Of a stretch of 64,000 bases of DNA, positions 1 to 10,204 are shown one piece after another. The stretch spans positions 435,001 through 499,000 of the forward strand of contig JAOPHQ010004265.1 in the NCBI GenBank assembly GCA_030340625.1, given 5' to 3'. The position numbers and the translations under genes are program-made. The notes beneath the pieces are model-generated. The model ran no database searches. It worked only from the letters and a program-made list of their open reading frames with translations, and was not told where the DNA came from. Positions within the stretch are counted from its first letter, which is position 1. Each line of letters begins with the position of its first letter. This stretch comes from Merluccius polli. Taxonomy: Eukaryota > Chordata > Actinopteri > Gadiformes > Merlucciidae.

Positions 1-128
1 CTTCTCCTCGCAAACCCCCCTTCTCTCCCTCTGGACTTCTGCTATCTTCTGCACACATAGCCGCCTTGTTCCTTTTATTTGGGTTTGACCCCTTCTTTCT
101 TTACTTCCGAGTGGGCTTCATTAAATGC

Positions 129-175
129 CTCTCTTTCTTTCTTTCTTTCTCTCTCTGTCTCTCTCTCTCTCGCCT
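129..175. repeat. Pyrimidine-rich (CTTT/CT) microsatellite
   Basis: Interrupted CTTT units grade into CT dinucleotides. Open frames across it are low-complexity Ser/Leu/Phe translations, not genes. Confidence 0.9.
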
Positions 176-483
176 CCAACGTGATATTCTCAGTGGAGAG
201 GGTGACCCCAACTTTAGGGAGAAAAGGAGCCTGAAGATAATAGCAGACAATGCCAGGGGCTGCATTAATAGGGAGACTCAGAAACACAGCCAAGTTCTTC
301 CTGGGGGCTGCCGCTTAAACTGACACACATGTATATTTATACTCAGCACTTTTTTTCTCTCCTCCTCTTTTCTTTTTTTTTGATCGAAGTGGAAAAAAAT
401 ATGAATATTCATCCTCATTTATATTTCAATGCAATTCCATTCCTGCGGGGGCCTTGGTAGCTTTTGACCATTCCCCCCTCCAC

Positions 484-512
484 CCCACACACACACACAC
501 ACACACACACGC
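484..512. repeat. (CA)n microsatellite
   Basis: An uninterrupted CA run of about 13 units follows a C-rich stretch. Confidence 0.95.
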
Positions 513-589
513 ACGCTACGGAAGTGACAGCTCTCACTCTTGGGCCCTGACAGAGGTCTAGCCGGGCGCGCAGGAGGTCCTACAAGGAG

Positions 590-890
590 GGAGCCCTCCG
601 CCCGTTCCCAGCTGTCCACAAACACTCATTAACAGAGGAAAATATCCAATGGAATCTCTGTGAGAATTTTTAATCACACAAAGGCCTCGCTAATTAGGCA
701 GCTGATGGGGCACAGAGAGCACAAGGACAAATTCTTTAAACAAAGGACTGGAAACTTTAGGAGCCTTAATTACTCGGCCAAAGAGTTCATTCCAGAACGG
801 GAGAGCACATCATTCCACTAATGAGACCAAGTGGCAGCACATATTAGGGAGAAATAATGTGGAAAGTTCAATTATACTGTGTGCTTCTGG
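590..890. promoter_or_regulatory. Candidate conserved non-coding element
   Basis: Complex, non-repetitive sequence lies between two CA repeats. It contains several homeodomain-like cores (CTAATTAGG near 692, CTTAATTAC near 767, CACTAATGAG near 816) and an ACAAAGG motif near 743. No coding frame is seen. Such composition is typical of developmental enhancers, but conservation is inferred and not shown. Confidence 0.35.
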
Positions 891-923
891 AGCCTTTTTT
901 CCTCCTTCTCCTCCCTGATCCTT

Positions 924-990
924 ATGCACACACGCGCGTGCACACACACACGCGCGCGCATACACACACACACACACGCACACACACAAG
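924..990. repeat. Compound (CA)/(CG) microsatellite
   Basis: CA repeats are interspersed with CGCGCG. This alternating purine-pyrimidine tract could adopt Z-DNA. The flanking open frames on both strands are low-complexity His/Thr or Cys/Val translations. Confidence 0.9.
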
Positions 991-1089
991 ACAAAGCCCG
1001 GGCCAGTGGAGGAAGGAGGCTGAGGGTGGAGGACACGCAATCGCTGGCACCAGGACTCTGCTCTGTTCTTCACGTGTAGCTTGGCAGGC

Positions 1090-1215
1090 TTGATCATCTT
1101 AATTGCCCATTAGAATTTCTTCCTGTTTGCAAATGAATATCATTATGGCACCCAGTTTTGGCCTCTGCTGGAAAAGGACTTATTACATTTTTTGCCTTTC
1201 AATTCTGCCCGTGTC
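1090..1215. promoter_or_regulatory. Candidate conserved non-coding element
   Basis: An AT-rich complex block has TTAATTGCCCATTAG near 1099, octamer-like GCAAATGAAT near 1128 and TATCATTATGG near 1137. It sits next to the 590-890 block. The enhancer role is inferred from composition only. Confidence 0.3.
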
Positions 1216-2780
1216 TAGAATTCGAAACACAAATTCACACTAACCGAACCATAGAAAATTATGAATGAAATAAGGCAAAACAGACCTAGTTTGCCCTCGC
1301 AATTTGAGGTAAGATTGTCACTACATGCTCCTAAAGCATGAAGAAATATCTCTCATTCAACTGTGTACATGCATGTACCGGATTAGTAAAAACATAGTTC
1401 TCATTTATTTTGTAATTGTATTAGCTTATTTTTATGTATTGTTGTCTTTGTCAAGGATAACAATCAATGTTGCTCTCAATGGGTTGTAGCGCAACTACAC
1501 TCAGGTGCAATTTGGGCGCACCCAGATTGCATGGGAACGCCCTGCCTCCTACCAATCAACTCATTATAGGGGCGGGCTGTGGTGATGTGCAAAAAAAGAG
1601 CTTTTGTTTGATCGTTTGAAAGCACGTTTAAGAAGTGTATCCTTATAGGAAACAAATGTAAGTTATAATTGGATCCCGTTTTGGGTTATCCGCAATACAA
1701 TGCGTTGTCTTTCATAGCATTGGTAACGCCTACATGCATAACGCTTATGGCCATTACAAAAATGAAGGAAAACCCGGTTAATATAGTGTGAAACTTCAGT
1801 TTCACACAGGATATGGGTAAATAATTGAGAATAACAATCCAATAAACTGCCACTGAAAAGGTAATATATGCATACTTTCACCTGCGTAAAACATTATATT
1901 AGAAATTCCTAATGCTCACATCAGGAGGTGCCCACATACCAATTACAGCATGCAGGAAGCAAATTTCCCATGAAATAAAACAGTTAATGGGAAATTGAAT
2001 GCGGCAGGCGGCATTCCTTATTGCCCGCTAGGCTGGAACAAAGTAGGCAGGGGAACTGGAGAGGGAGCCCACAACAGGAACTCACTTTACCATATAGCAC
2101 AGCCAAATGCAGTATATAGCACACCTGAATGAGGACAGTTATAATATTGGTGTCTCGACAAACACTGGCGCTACTCCACCTCTTCCTTACAGAGAGAAGT
2201 GCACCAAACTGACTAACGGCAGCGGATTTGAATATTTATGGCCTGACATTTTCATTTATTGTCAGTAGGACATACGCTAAGTCTAATAGTCCCTGAATTT
2301 AAAACTTAAATGAACATATGACAACATTTTTAATACAAGTGGCAGTGAAGTCAAATCCCCCATGAATTGATATGGGATCTGTGTGGATACATATAAGTAG
2401 AGTGCTTGTAGCTACAGATATACTGTATATTGGCAAAGCACATGAATTGGAAATGGGGAATATTGAATTTTTCTTGAATCAGAGTGTACGCTAATATAAG
2501 CTGCTTCATTACCACACAAATATAGCAAATTTGGACTTCCTTGAAAAGGAGATGGTCTCAAGGGATTATCCTTGAATACGTCTTTCAAAAACAACCCAGT
2601 TAACGCCACACAGGAGGAAGACAAGACCTTGACAGAGGTCCTGGTGTGTATACCATTGCCCTCTCAAGAGCCCTCCTCATAGCACTTTCCAGGAGATGCG
2701 TGGGTTTAATGCATATGAGCTGCGTTCACAGTTGGGCCCCATTATAGACCCTACGGATGAGTCAAGAGGAGGTTGACCAT
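1216..2780. other. Intergenic sequence, no gene recognised
   Basis: AT-rich unique-looking sequence with no convincing coding frame or transposon boundary. A GC-richer patch at 1480-1600 has a small foldback (GTTGTAGCGCAAC) but no family could be assigned. The stretch 1960-2060 (AATTTCCCATGAAAT, GGCAGGCGGCATTCC) is complex and might be regulatory. Confidence 0.5.
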
Positions 2781-2782
2781 GC

Positions 2783-2796
2783 ACCCCCCCCCCCCA
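2783..2796. repeat. Poly-C run
   Basis: A homopolymer C tract follows GACCATGCA. It is a likely source of sequencing or assembly length error. Confidence 0.9.
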
Positions 2797-3120
2797 TCCT
2801 CCTCCTCCTACAGACTGAGAAAAAAGCCCAACCTTAGAAGACCCATCAGTTAGGACACCTATTGATTTGTTACCCCAGGTTTTCTCAACCTAGTCAGTGC
2901 TGTTTGTTTCTTCTTGCCTGTTGCCCCGCGCTTTATTTACAGGGAATGGAATCAATAGAGACACTTCAGGGTTTTTTTTTTTACTTGCCGGTTTTCTTGT
3001 TTCATGAAAGCACATCTTTCACTCTCTTAAGCACACAGGCTGTCCGACATCATCTCTCCAGTGGTTCAAATCATTTGCGTTGAAATGATTGACAAGTAAT
3101 TGTGAGAGATGGCGAATGTG
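2797..3120. other. Intergenic sequence, no gene recognised
   Basis: Mixed-composition DNA with a short T run near 2972. No recognisable repeat family or protein signature on either strand. Confidence 0.5.
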
Positions 3121-3131
3121 CACGCACGCGC

Positions 3132-3160
3132 GGGGGGGGGGGGGGGGGGGGGGGGGGGGG
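3132..3160. repeat. 29-nt poly-G run
   Basis: A pure G homopolymer is preceded by alternating CACGCACGCGC. It can form G-quadruplexes and its exact length is unreliable in any assembly. Confidence 0.95.
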
Positions 3161-3930
3161 ATGCTCACTGAGGTGAACTCTTTATATGTATATTTGTAGC
3201 ACACTCCTCTTTGCTGTCATGAATCCCGAGAAAATATCTCTTGAATATCGACCTTTCCACCTGTCAGCTGTTAGGAGAAAAGCTGAAACTGAAAATGTGA
3301 AGACTTTTTTTGTTCTGTGAGCTTGAACTATTGCTTTCTAAGTAATTTATTCCCTGAATCAATCTTGCCTCACAGAAACTTTCATTTCACTTGATGAGTT
3401 GATTTAAAGCCATGGCTGAAATTCGTATATTCTTGTTGCTTGCTGATAATATCCTCTGTGTAGGGTCTTCAATTATAGACTGAATCTTTTCAAGTTGGTC
3501 ATATTACAACGGATTTCATTTCAGATTGGATCACCAATGTAATTACTGTATCGTCACTTCATATGCGGTCTACTTAAGTCACTGAAAAGACAAAACAAAA
3601 TGAAAGGAAGCCGAATGGCTACTTCCAAGTTGTCAATAGCAGAGGCCTGGCCACTATTCACCGATGAAGAATGCATGACCTTCAAGCGCTGTGTTGCTGT
3701 AAGCATTTCTTTGTCCACAAGTCTATAGTACAGCACACATACATACATAATAACAGGTACGGGTGCTGAATCTGAGATGGTTCGGTACGGTGTGCGGTAT
3801 ATCCTATATCACTTGGTCTGCACTTGACACGTGTGACGAGGGGGACGTTGCGGTGCATGTGATAAACAGCCTCTACACTCTAATAAGGGCTGTGACCACA
3901 CGGGTAAAAAAACACGTCCACCTCTTTAAC
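3161..3930. other. Intergenic sequence, no gene recognised
   Basis: AT-rich DNA with no coding signal. Short open frames on both strands match no family known to me. Confidence 0.5.
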
Positions 3931-3937
3931 GTCAGCC

Positions 3938-4345
3938 CACCCCCCGACCCCCCACCCCCACCCCCCTCTGCCGCCCGCTCCCTCCTTTTCTGAATGGCAG
4001 CCCCATCCCTGTAGCTGCACACACCGCTGCGTACGCACACTGCTATGGCGCGGGTGCGGCGCTGCTATACACTTTGAATTAAAAGGCGTTCTGATTGATA
4101 AGGCGTTTGAAAGCAAATCTGCTCCCGCTAATTGTCTTTCAAATGCCCTCATTAATCAAAGTGCCGGCGGCCCCCTCGGTGACGGTCCTGTCAGCCCCCT
4201 TCGCCTCGTGGGCTCTCCTCCGGCCGCTCACCTCCGGCCGCTCACCTCCCAGCGTGAAGCCTAACCCCCCCCCCGCCCCCCCCCCTCTGTCACGCAGACG
4301 ACGTCCCCCCCCCCCCCCCACCCCCATCCCACCCCCTCCCTACCC
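3938..4345. repeat. C-rich, CpG-containing region with 14-bp direct repeat
   Basis: Poly-C tracts occur at about 3940-3967 and 4264-4345. Between them lies a CpG-bearing segment (GTACGCACAC, GGCGCGGGTGCGGCG, GCCGGCGGCC). The 14-mer CCTCCGGCCGCTCA is repeated head to tail at 4217-4230 and 4231-4244. Pro-rich frames here are composition artefacts. A small CpG island is possible but no transcript feature is visible. Confidence 0.6.
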
Positions 4346-4439
4346 CCACCAACGGGAGCACAGGCCATCCGTCCGTCCGCTGCGCACCTGCCTCCTGCCA
4401 GACAGGATGTGACCGCCCCCCTCCTGCCACTAAGGACGG

Positions 4440-4605
4440 CCCCCGGAGACCAATTTAGCAGCCACTTAATGATTCATGGTTTCAAGTGGGGGGAAATGAG
4501 GGCAGCATATGATAACAGGAATAAACACATTTAATTAGCTCCTCGCATACATTATTTATTTATTTATACCTGTGCTGCTGCGCTGATTCATTTATATATT
4601 TTTGT
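4440..4605. promoter_or_regulatory. Candidate conserved non-coding element
   Basis: AT-rich complex sequence contains CACTTAATGATTCATGG, AACAGGAATAAACAC and TTTAATTAGCTCC, a cluster of homeodomain-type and forkhead-like motifs. It lies between G/C-rich simple repeats. The regulatory role is inferred only. Confidence 0.35.
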
Positions 4606-4621
4606 GTTTGTGTTGTGGATT

Positions 4622-4656
4622 GTTTTTTTTGGGGGGGGGTGGGGTGGGGGGGGGTT
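4622..4656. repeat. T/G homopolymer-rich tract
   Basis: A T8 run is followed by G10, TGGGGTG8 and similar G runs, giving quadruplex potential on the plus strand. Confidence 0.85.
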
Positions 4657-4691
4657 TTCACAGCATCTGGCGCTGAGCCTTTGTTGTGCGT

Positions 4692-4728
<37 letters not shown>
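4692..4728. repeat. (GA)n microsatellite
   Basis: A pure GA run of about 18 units. Confidence 0.95.
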
Positions 4729-4730
<2 letters not shown>

Positions 4731-4974
4731 CTTTCCCGCATCTCTAGTTTGGGGGGGAAGAGCTGCTATGTACCTTCCTCGGTGTACCTTGGGACCTATT
4801 GAACGGCTGGGATGGAGTTGGGGGCCATCATTGGGGATTTTACTATGAAATGAAAACGCGATGGCTGGGAATATTAGACTTTAAAATATACAGTTGCCCG
4901 TGCACTTAGTAGCCGTATTTATGAATTTCATGACAGGTAGCTACTCCCCCGGTTTTCTTTGAGCGTAGGGCGCG

Positions 4975-5140
4975 CATTTCCATGGAGGCGCTAATCAAAG
5001 CCATGCTGGGGGAAACGGCGCAGCCGCAGCTGGCCTAATCAAAACCATGGACCTGGCTCTCTTCCATAAGGCTCCAGCAACGCTGATGACAACTCTTAGC
5101 CTAGCATCTGCCATCACAGCAATCACACATTGACTTGTCT
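4975..5140. promoter_or_regulatory. Candidate regulatory block with duplicated TAATCAAA motif
   Basis: GCTAATCAAAGCCATG near 4990 and CCTAATCAAAACCATGG near 5034 are two near-identical 16-17 bp motifs about 44 bp apart. The first includes ATCAAAG, which fits the TCF/LEF consensus WWCAAAG. Surrounding sequence is complex and non-coding. Function is inferred. Confidence 0.35.
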
Positions 5141-5214
5141 CTTCCCCATTTTCCCTTCTTTTTATTCTCTGTCTGACTCTCTCTCTGTCTTCCTCCCTCT
5201 CACTTCCAAGCACC

Positions 5215-6030
5215 TTAAAGAACAGTCAGGCCTCAGTCATCAGAGTGAACAAGATCCCGTTCATCTTCGGTATGAACTTTAAGATAACACAGTTGTGCAG
5301 CTTGAGTAGGCTTAATGGCATCAGCTTTAACTCATCAGCAAGTCAATTCGGTAGTCCTTGCGAATCTTGTCAGATATTCGTTTGTCATGTTTTATGTATT
5401 ATTTGTGTCACGGTTCTTCTCTTTTTGAAACAGACAGATACACGGCGTAAACATGACTTTGCAGATGTATAGTGGTGTCCTTCAAAACGAGCTATTGTTT
5501 GGCAAATTCATTTCCATTCTGCAGCACACTGGAAACCATCCAAAGTTTGGAACGTAAACATAAGACACGTAATGTACGATAATGTCCTATCGAAGGAAAC
5601 CTCTTCACTGTGTGTCACTAATGTGAAGGGAAATCGGTGAGGGTGTGTGGTGAAGAGCAGGATGATGATGGGGGGAGGGGGGTGAGGAGGTGAGGAAGTT
5701 CCTGGGTCCAGGGTGGCGTGTGGAGAGAGGGCATGATCCCTCCCCACTCGCTCTCCACTCCAGCACTTCTCTATTTCTTCACTCCTGTACCCCTTCTCGT
5801 CCACTAATCCCTCGCCACTGAAGACCTCCAGACACCCTCCTCCCATAATGACACGGCTATCAAACCCAAGTGCTGTGGCTGAGACCCAAGGCAGTGCATT
5901 AAACCCCTTGGACACTGATTGCTTCTCCAGAGTCAAGTGGTTGTGTCCTCCCCGTCATTCTGCCGGCCACAACCGTCGTTGCCACTCTGGCCCTTGGGTT
6001 GGGAGACCCTCCGCTCCCCTCCTCCTCTCT
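5215..6030. other. Intergenic sequence, no gene recognised
   Basis: A 142-codon minus-strand open frame at 5508-5936 resembles no known family. It runs through a G/A-rich tract (5655-5700, GATGATGATGG and GGGGGGAGGGGG), so I treat it as chance. Confidence 0.5.
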
Positions 6031-6031
6031 A

Positions 6032-6050
6032 CCCCCCCCCCCCCCCCCCC
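6032..6050. repeat. Poly-C run
   Basis: A 19-nt C homopolymer follows CCTCCTCTCTA. Confidence 0.95.
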
Positions 6051-6499
6051 GCCTCATTCACACTGCTTATGCTGACCTCATAGATGCAGCGTTGGGGTGG
6101 GAGGGTCAAGTATTGGTGTCACCATGGTGTCGGCCTGTGCTGAACTACAACATCCCAGCTAGTGACTCTCCTAACTGTCGATCAAACGTTTATATACACC
6201 GCAAGACATTTCCAATCCCATACTTATGGTGTAATTACAATATATTGGTAGATTGGTGGAATGCATTGAGGTGATTTAAAGTATCTCACTTAGGTATGCC
6301 ATCTGGCCTATTCATTTGACAATGTGAACTGCAATATCAAGCACCTGTTTTCCACTCAGCTGCATTTCTTTTTCACCACAAGGGGCTTGCAGTGCCCCGA
6401 ATGCAACGGGTCACCCTGCTAAACCCTTGCCACCCACCAACTCGTGTTACCACACAGAGCTGCCTAACAAGGTCATTATCACAATCAAACAGTGCAGTG

Positions 6500-6773
6500 T
6501 GGTGCAATAGTTGCTCTTCTCTGCAACATGATCAAACACGTCCGCTCTATAGCCGTTTGTCTGTTCTGGGCTACTGTAGAAACAGGGTGGTGCAACATGG
6601 TGGGCTCTGTGGAAGAGGACGCGCTCCCTAAGTAGATAAAGGGCTCATTCTGAGGTAAAGAAAGCACAATTCTTATTTTCATGGGATTATACACTAATGA
6701 AAACATGAATATTATATTCCATATCTGCCAAGTCCACTCCGCTAGATGCCACTAAAGTCTACACAGTGCACCT
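6500..6773 (+). mobile_element. 3' part of a TTAA-target MITE
   Basis: The block from about 6570 (GGCTACTGTAGAAAC) through TTATACACTAATGAAAAC to the end ACACAGTGCACCT followed by TTAA at 6774-6777 resembles, from memory, a miniature transposon very common in percomorph fishes. I could not find the matching opposite end, so the copy looks 5'-truncated and its left limit is uncertain. The ORF-like stretches inside it are not genes. Confidence 0.6.
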
Positions 6774-6846
6774 TTAAGCTCTAGTTTTCTGCACACAACA
6801 CATAAGTGGGGTTGAAATCCATAGTTTGATGTGCTAGACTGCACAT

Positions 6847-6960
6847 CCATTCATCAATGTTCTATACCTGTTTGTTTCTGGCTCAGGCTCATGGAGGTTG
6901 GAGTCTATCCAGTGTCAGGTAAGTAGACACCCTGAATGGGATCCAGTCCATCACACGTTT
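6847..6960 (+). repeat. Teleost LINE-tail type dispersed repeat
   Basis: CCATTCATCAATGTTCTATA, then GGCTCATGGAGGTTGGAGTC and GGATCCAGTCCATCACACG, match the layout of a very common fish repeat (consensus recalled: TCCATCCATTTTCTATACC, then GTCATGGGGGCTGGAGCC, then CGCCAGTCCATCAC). It is associated with LINE 3' ends. The exact family is not certain. Confidence 0.65.
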
Positions 6961-6983
6961 ACAATGGGTCTGTGAATTATATT

Positions 6984-7272
6984 GCTAAACATGCAAATCG
7001 TGCCCTTGGTGCCATCATTGCAAAGTGTGAAGCCATGGGTGGCTTCCCCTTTAAATGCTTCACTAAACTGTTTGATTCAGCGGTGTTGCCTATCATTACT
7101 TAGGCTGCTGCAGTATGGGGCTGCAGAAATTACTGCTTTATTGATGCTATTTTCAACCGTGCTTGCAGGTTCTATCTAGGGGTGGGTAAATACAAACCAA
7201 ATGCTGCTACCCAGGGGGACATGGGCTGGAAAAAATCACCAGTGGAAATGTATTTTTTTTTAAAACGGCACA
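6984..7272 (+). pseudogene. LINE ORF2 C-terminal fragment (broken)
   Basis: One forward frame reads NRALGAIIAK, then FPFKCFTKLFDSAVLPI, one in-frame TAG, AAAVWGCRNY, NRACRFYLGVGKYKPNA and TQGDMGWKKS. This succession (FTKLFDS, VWG, NRA-RF-LG, PNAA-GDMGW) is the region after the reverse-transcriptase domain in a group of fish non-LTR retrotransposons. It is a decayed fragment with no catalytic domain, flanked by other repeat debris. The clade (I/Nimb-like or another) cannot be fixed by eye. Confidence 0.7.
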
Positions 7273-7344
7273 CTGTGACATGCCAAGTGAACGTCTTTGT
7301 AAATGTGTGTTTTTTGATTAAGAAGAATACTCTTCTTATTTTCT

Positions 7345-7460
7345 ATTTAACCTTTATTTATTCAGGTTTGTCTCATTGAGGTTGAGCATGTCTTTTGCAA
7401 GAGAGACCCAATAGCAACAAACTTACAAATAGTACAATAAATGACAAATGACAAAGGACA
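7345..7460 (+). repeat. Common teleost dispersed repeat (TTTATTTA-CAGGT type)
   Basis: TTTAACCTTTATTTATTCAG, then GTCTCATTGAGGTTGAG, then TTTTGCAAGAGAGACCCAA follow the pattern of a fish repeat recalled as ACCTTTATTTAACCAGG..GTCTCATTGAGAT..TTTTCAAGAGAGACCTGG. A degenerate fragment. Confidence 0.6.
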
Positions 7461-7484
7461 GATAATAATGAACCGGTTTATCAC

Positions 7485-7525
7485 AGCACGTCACAGCTGA
7501 CGTGCTCTTAACCACGTCACGGTAA
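7485..7525. promoter_or_regulatory. CACGTCA palindrome plus third site
   Basis: AGCACGTCA (7485-7493) and its exact reverse complement TGACGTGCT (7498-7506) flank the 4-nt spacer CAGC. A third copy, CCACGTCA, follows near 7514. TGACGTG is the core bound by ATF/XBP1-type bZIP factors. Presence of the motifs is direct and binding is inference. Confidence 0.35.
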
Positions 7526-7529
7526 TAGC

Positions 7530-8050
7530 GTGCATCATGGCATAGCGTAGCGCAGTATACATTTAATTATTAAATGTTATTCCTCTTTTAATAAATGCAG
7601 TTATAATGCAGCCCAGTGGCCAGTAAGATTAGTTTGGGTGTTTAGAGAACTGGAAAGATGCTTTTCAGTGAAGCAACATTTGGTCTTAGTGTAGGATGGA
7701 ATGATGGCTTACTGAAAAAGTTGTTAAAACAATGGTTCAGGAGGGCAGAGCAAGTATTTCATTCCTTAAACCTACTTTATTGAATACAGAGGCATGCCCT
7801 GAGCAAACATCTATTCAGGGAAACAATTCAACTATTCACTTATCCTCTTTAAAGTGTGCACAAAAAAACAACGTATTAAAAAGCTAGAAACAATTTAGCC
7901 CCTTGTTAGAAATCAATTCACTATCACTTTCAGTGTGGGAGCCACACGTATTCTTCACAGAAATGGTTTTGGGCAATACTCAGTTACTGTGTGCGGGACG
8001 CAACAAAGGGAATGGGCATGAAACAGCAAATATTTATAGGATTTTATTTG
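7530..8050. other. Intergenic sequence, no gene recognised
   Basis: AT-rich DNA between the transposon cluster and the GT tracts. No family signature seen. Confidence 0.5.
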
Positions 8051-8055
8051 TCAAA

Positions 8056-8456
8056 GAAAGTGTCTGTGTATGTGTGTTTGTCAAGTATGTGTGTGTGTGT
8101 GTGTGTGTGCGTGCTTGTGTGTGTGTGAGAGGTGTTTGCGCATGCTACAGTATGTGTGGATGCCTCAGTGTGGGCCAGTATGTAAGATGGAGTGCGGTGT
8201 CAGAGTTTGGGCAGAGGGTGAATAACTACAGTGCTTACAGTGTAATCATGGTCCCGTCAACACTGCTGCAACAAGGTAGTGTATGTGTGTGTGTGGTTGC
8301 CTGTGTGTGTTTGCCTCTGTGTGTGTGTTTGTATGTGTGTGTGTTTGCCTGTGTGTGTGTTTGTTTGTATGTGTGTGTGAGTGTATGTGTATGTGTGCCT
8401 GCATGTGTGTTTGTGTGTGTGTGGATACGTGTGTGTGCGCGCACGCTCGTGTGTGA
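8056..8456. repeat. Extended GT-rich microsatellite region
   Basis: Interrupted (GT)n tracts at about 8060-8135 and 8278-8456 with TTTGCCTGTGTG and TATGTGTG interruptions. A 205-codon open frame crossing it (7903-8520) is a Cys/Val-rich translation of the repeat and is not a gene. Confidence 0.9.
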
Positions 8457-8557
8457 GACTGAGCACCTTGGTGATCTAGTGCAGACTGCGCTGAGCAGAT
8501 CTCTCCACCTGGATGTTTAATAACGGCTGACAGTCATAAGAGCTGAACAGGTGGGCT

Positions 8558-8775
8558 ATGACACACACACTAGTGCTGGCCTGCAGCCACCAGGCGGCAC
8601 TGGGGGCAGGCGGTCTGTGGGTACACAGCCCAGTGGGGGGCTGGGGCATGCACACATGTATGCATCCACACACACAAACATGTACAAATGCACGCATACA
8701 CATGCACACGCATGTACTCATCCATGCACTGTCACACACACATACCCACACATGCACACACTACGCACATACAGA
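8558..8775. repeat. CA-rich degenerate microsatellite region
   Basis: ACACACAC, CATGCACACACATG and similar degenerate CA/ATGC units continue to about 8775. Overlapping open frames on both strands are artefacts. Confidence 0.85.
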
Positions 8776-8789
8776 CAAGCGGCAGCCAT

Positions 8790-9320
8790 GATGGCCTGTT
8801 TGAAGAGCCCTGGCAGAAGCCACTAACATGTAGTTCCACAGCCTATAGGTGGCTCGCGGTGGTTGGATGCAGAAAGACATGTTCTGCATCTGATTTCATT
8901 CTCGTAAACACAAAGCCACTACATTTTTTTCAGTTAGGATCTCAGTGGCTTGTTCATCTCCATATTTTGTATTTTGCGAGGTCCTGTTTGAGAATTGTTT
9001 TTCATTAAAAAGTTATTAAGGATGGAATATTAATACGTTTTGGCCATAGGCTATTGCGAGGCAACCATTTCAATTCATGCCCTCAATGTGCCAAATATAG
9101 ATCGTTTCCTGTTGTAAAAATGTCAAATAATGGCCACCTGTAACGCAAAATCTACAGCTTCATAACGATTGTCACCCAATGGGTGACGGATGCTATGTCT
9201 ATGATACAGACACACACATGCATCTGACCAAATTATATAAATATATTAAAAAAATGTATCTGCACATGATGCATTATTAATTGTGTAAGATAAATGCAAA
9301 TGCGTTTATATCATCGTTAT
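8790..9320. other. Intergenic sequence, no gene recognised
   Basis: AT-rich sequence; GTCACCCAATGGGTGAC at 9171-9187 is a short perfect inverted repeat. No coding or transposon signature. Confidence 0.5.
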
Positions 9321-9333
9321 GAAACTATGAATG

Positions 9334-9368
9334 TGTGCGTGTATGTGTGTGAGTGTGTGTGTGTGTGA
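9334..9368. repeat. (GT)n microsatellite
   Basis: A GTGTGTATGTGTGTGAGTG tract, short and interrupted. Confidence 0.9.
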
Positions 9369-9369
9369 G

Positions 9370-10200
9370 CTGGGCTGCAGCTAGCCTGTACTGTGCTGAC
9401 TGTCCTATTAAGAGTCTGACTGAAGCTAATCAGAGCTGTCGTGTGACGCTGAACAGATGCAGAGAACAAAGAAAAGTGCTTCTGTAGAGTGGGAGAGACC
9501 TGAGCTGATCCTACCTGATGGCACTCCCTCTCAAACACCTCCATCTTGGAGCCTAATGGGTGACGAAGAGTTAGAGGTGGAGGGTGACTACGTCCGACAT
9601 TCAGTGTCAAAACCAACTGGGAAGAGACGTCAGTGAAGGCCAGTGAGTGACACAAGCTGTAGAGGAGACGTGTCCTCCATCCACCCCCCAAATGGCACAT
9701 GGAGTAATTCACTTAACTAACGTTGAGTGCTCAGGAAACAGTGCTGCAGCATGGAAGCTCATTTGAATTTTTTGGCCGTGTGGCTCACACGTGTGACTCT
9801 ACATAGGCGGGAACGTGATTTTGAGAATGATTAGAAGGAAAAAAGTATTTTTTCTCTCTTTCTGTTGGAATATCGGACACTCTATGCCAGGCTTTGGTAC
9901 TCCTCTCTCTTTCCCCGTTCACTCTCTGCATCTTCAGCTGAGTGCAGGTATTGTGGCTGCATTATGGCCACAGTCCTGCTGTAAATCAGAGGAGAGAGGC
10001 CTGGTAACTCATCTCTACAGCCCTCCTGCCTCAGACTACACTCTGCGGTGACCTTGGTCTTAGTGCAATACCATTGGCACCCACCCATCCCAATCATAAA
10101 AGGAAACATGTAGTCATTCTACTGAAAAATGTCTTCTATCAGCACATGTCAAAGCTCCACAGTGTAACTTTTCACTGAACATTTTGGCTTTTGTTCAAAT
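9370..10200. other. Intergenic sequence, no gene recognised
   Basis: A 131-codon minus-strand frame (9317-9712) partly translates the adjacent GT tract and has no recognisable domain. No repeat family assigned. Confidence 0.5.
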
Positions 10201-10204
10201 GTAA

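Noticed and set aside
3938..4412. Proline-rich protein frames on the plus strand
   Set aside because: Produced by poly-C tracts; the opposite strand gives equally long Gly-rich frames.
5508..5936. 142-codon minus-strand open frame
   Set aside because: No recognisable domain, partly low complexity, no splice or promoter context; probably chance.
7903..8520. 205-codon plus-strand open frame rich in Cys and Val
   Set aside because: It is a translation of interrupted GT repeats; the same applies to frames at 8235-8466 (minus), 33128-33393, 34455-34833 and 55627-55991.
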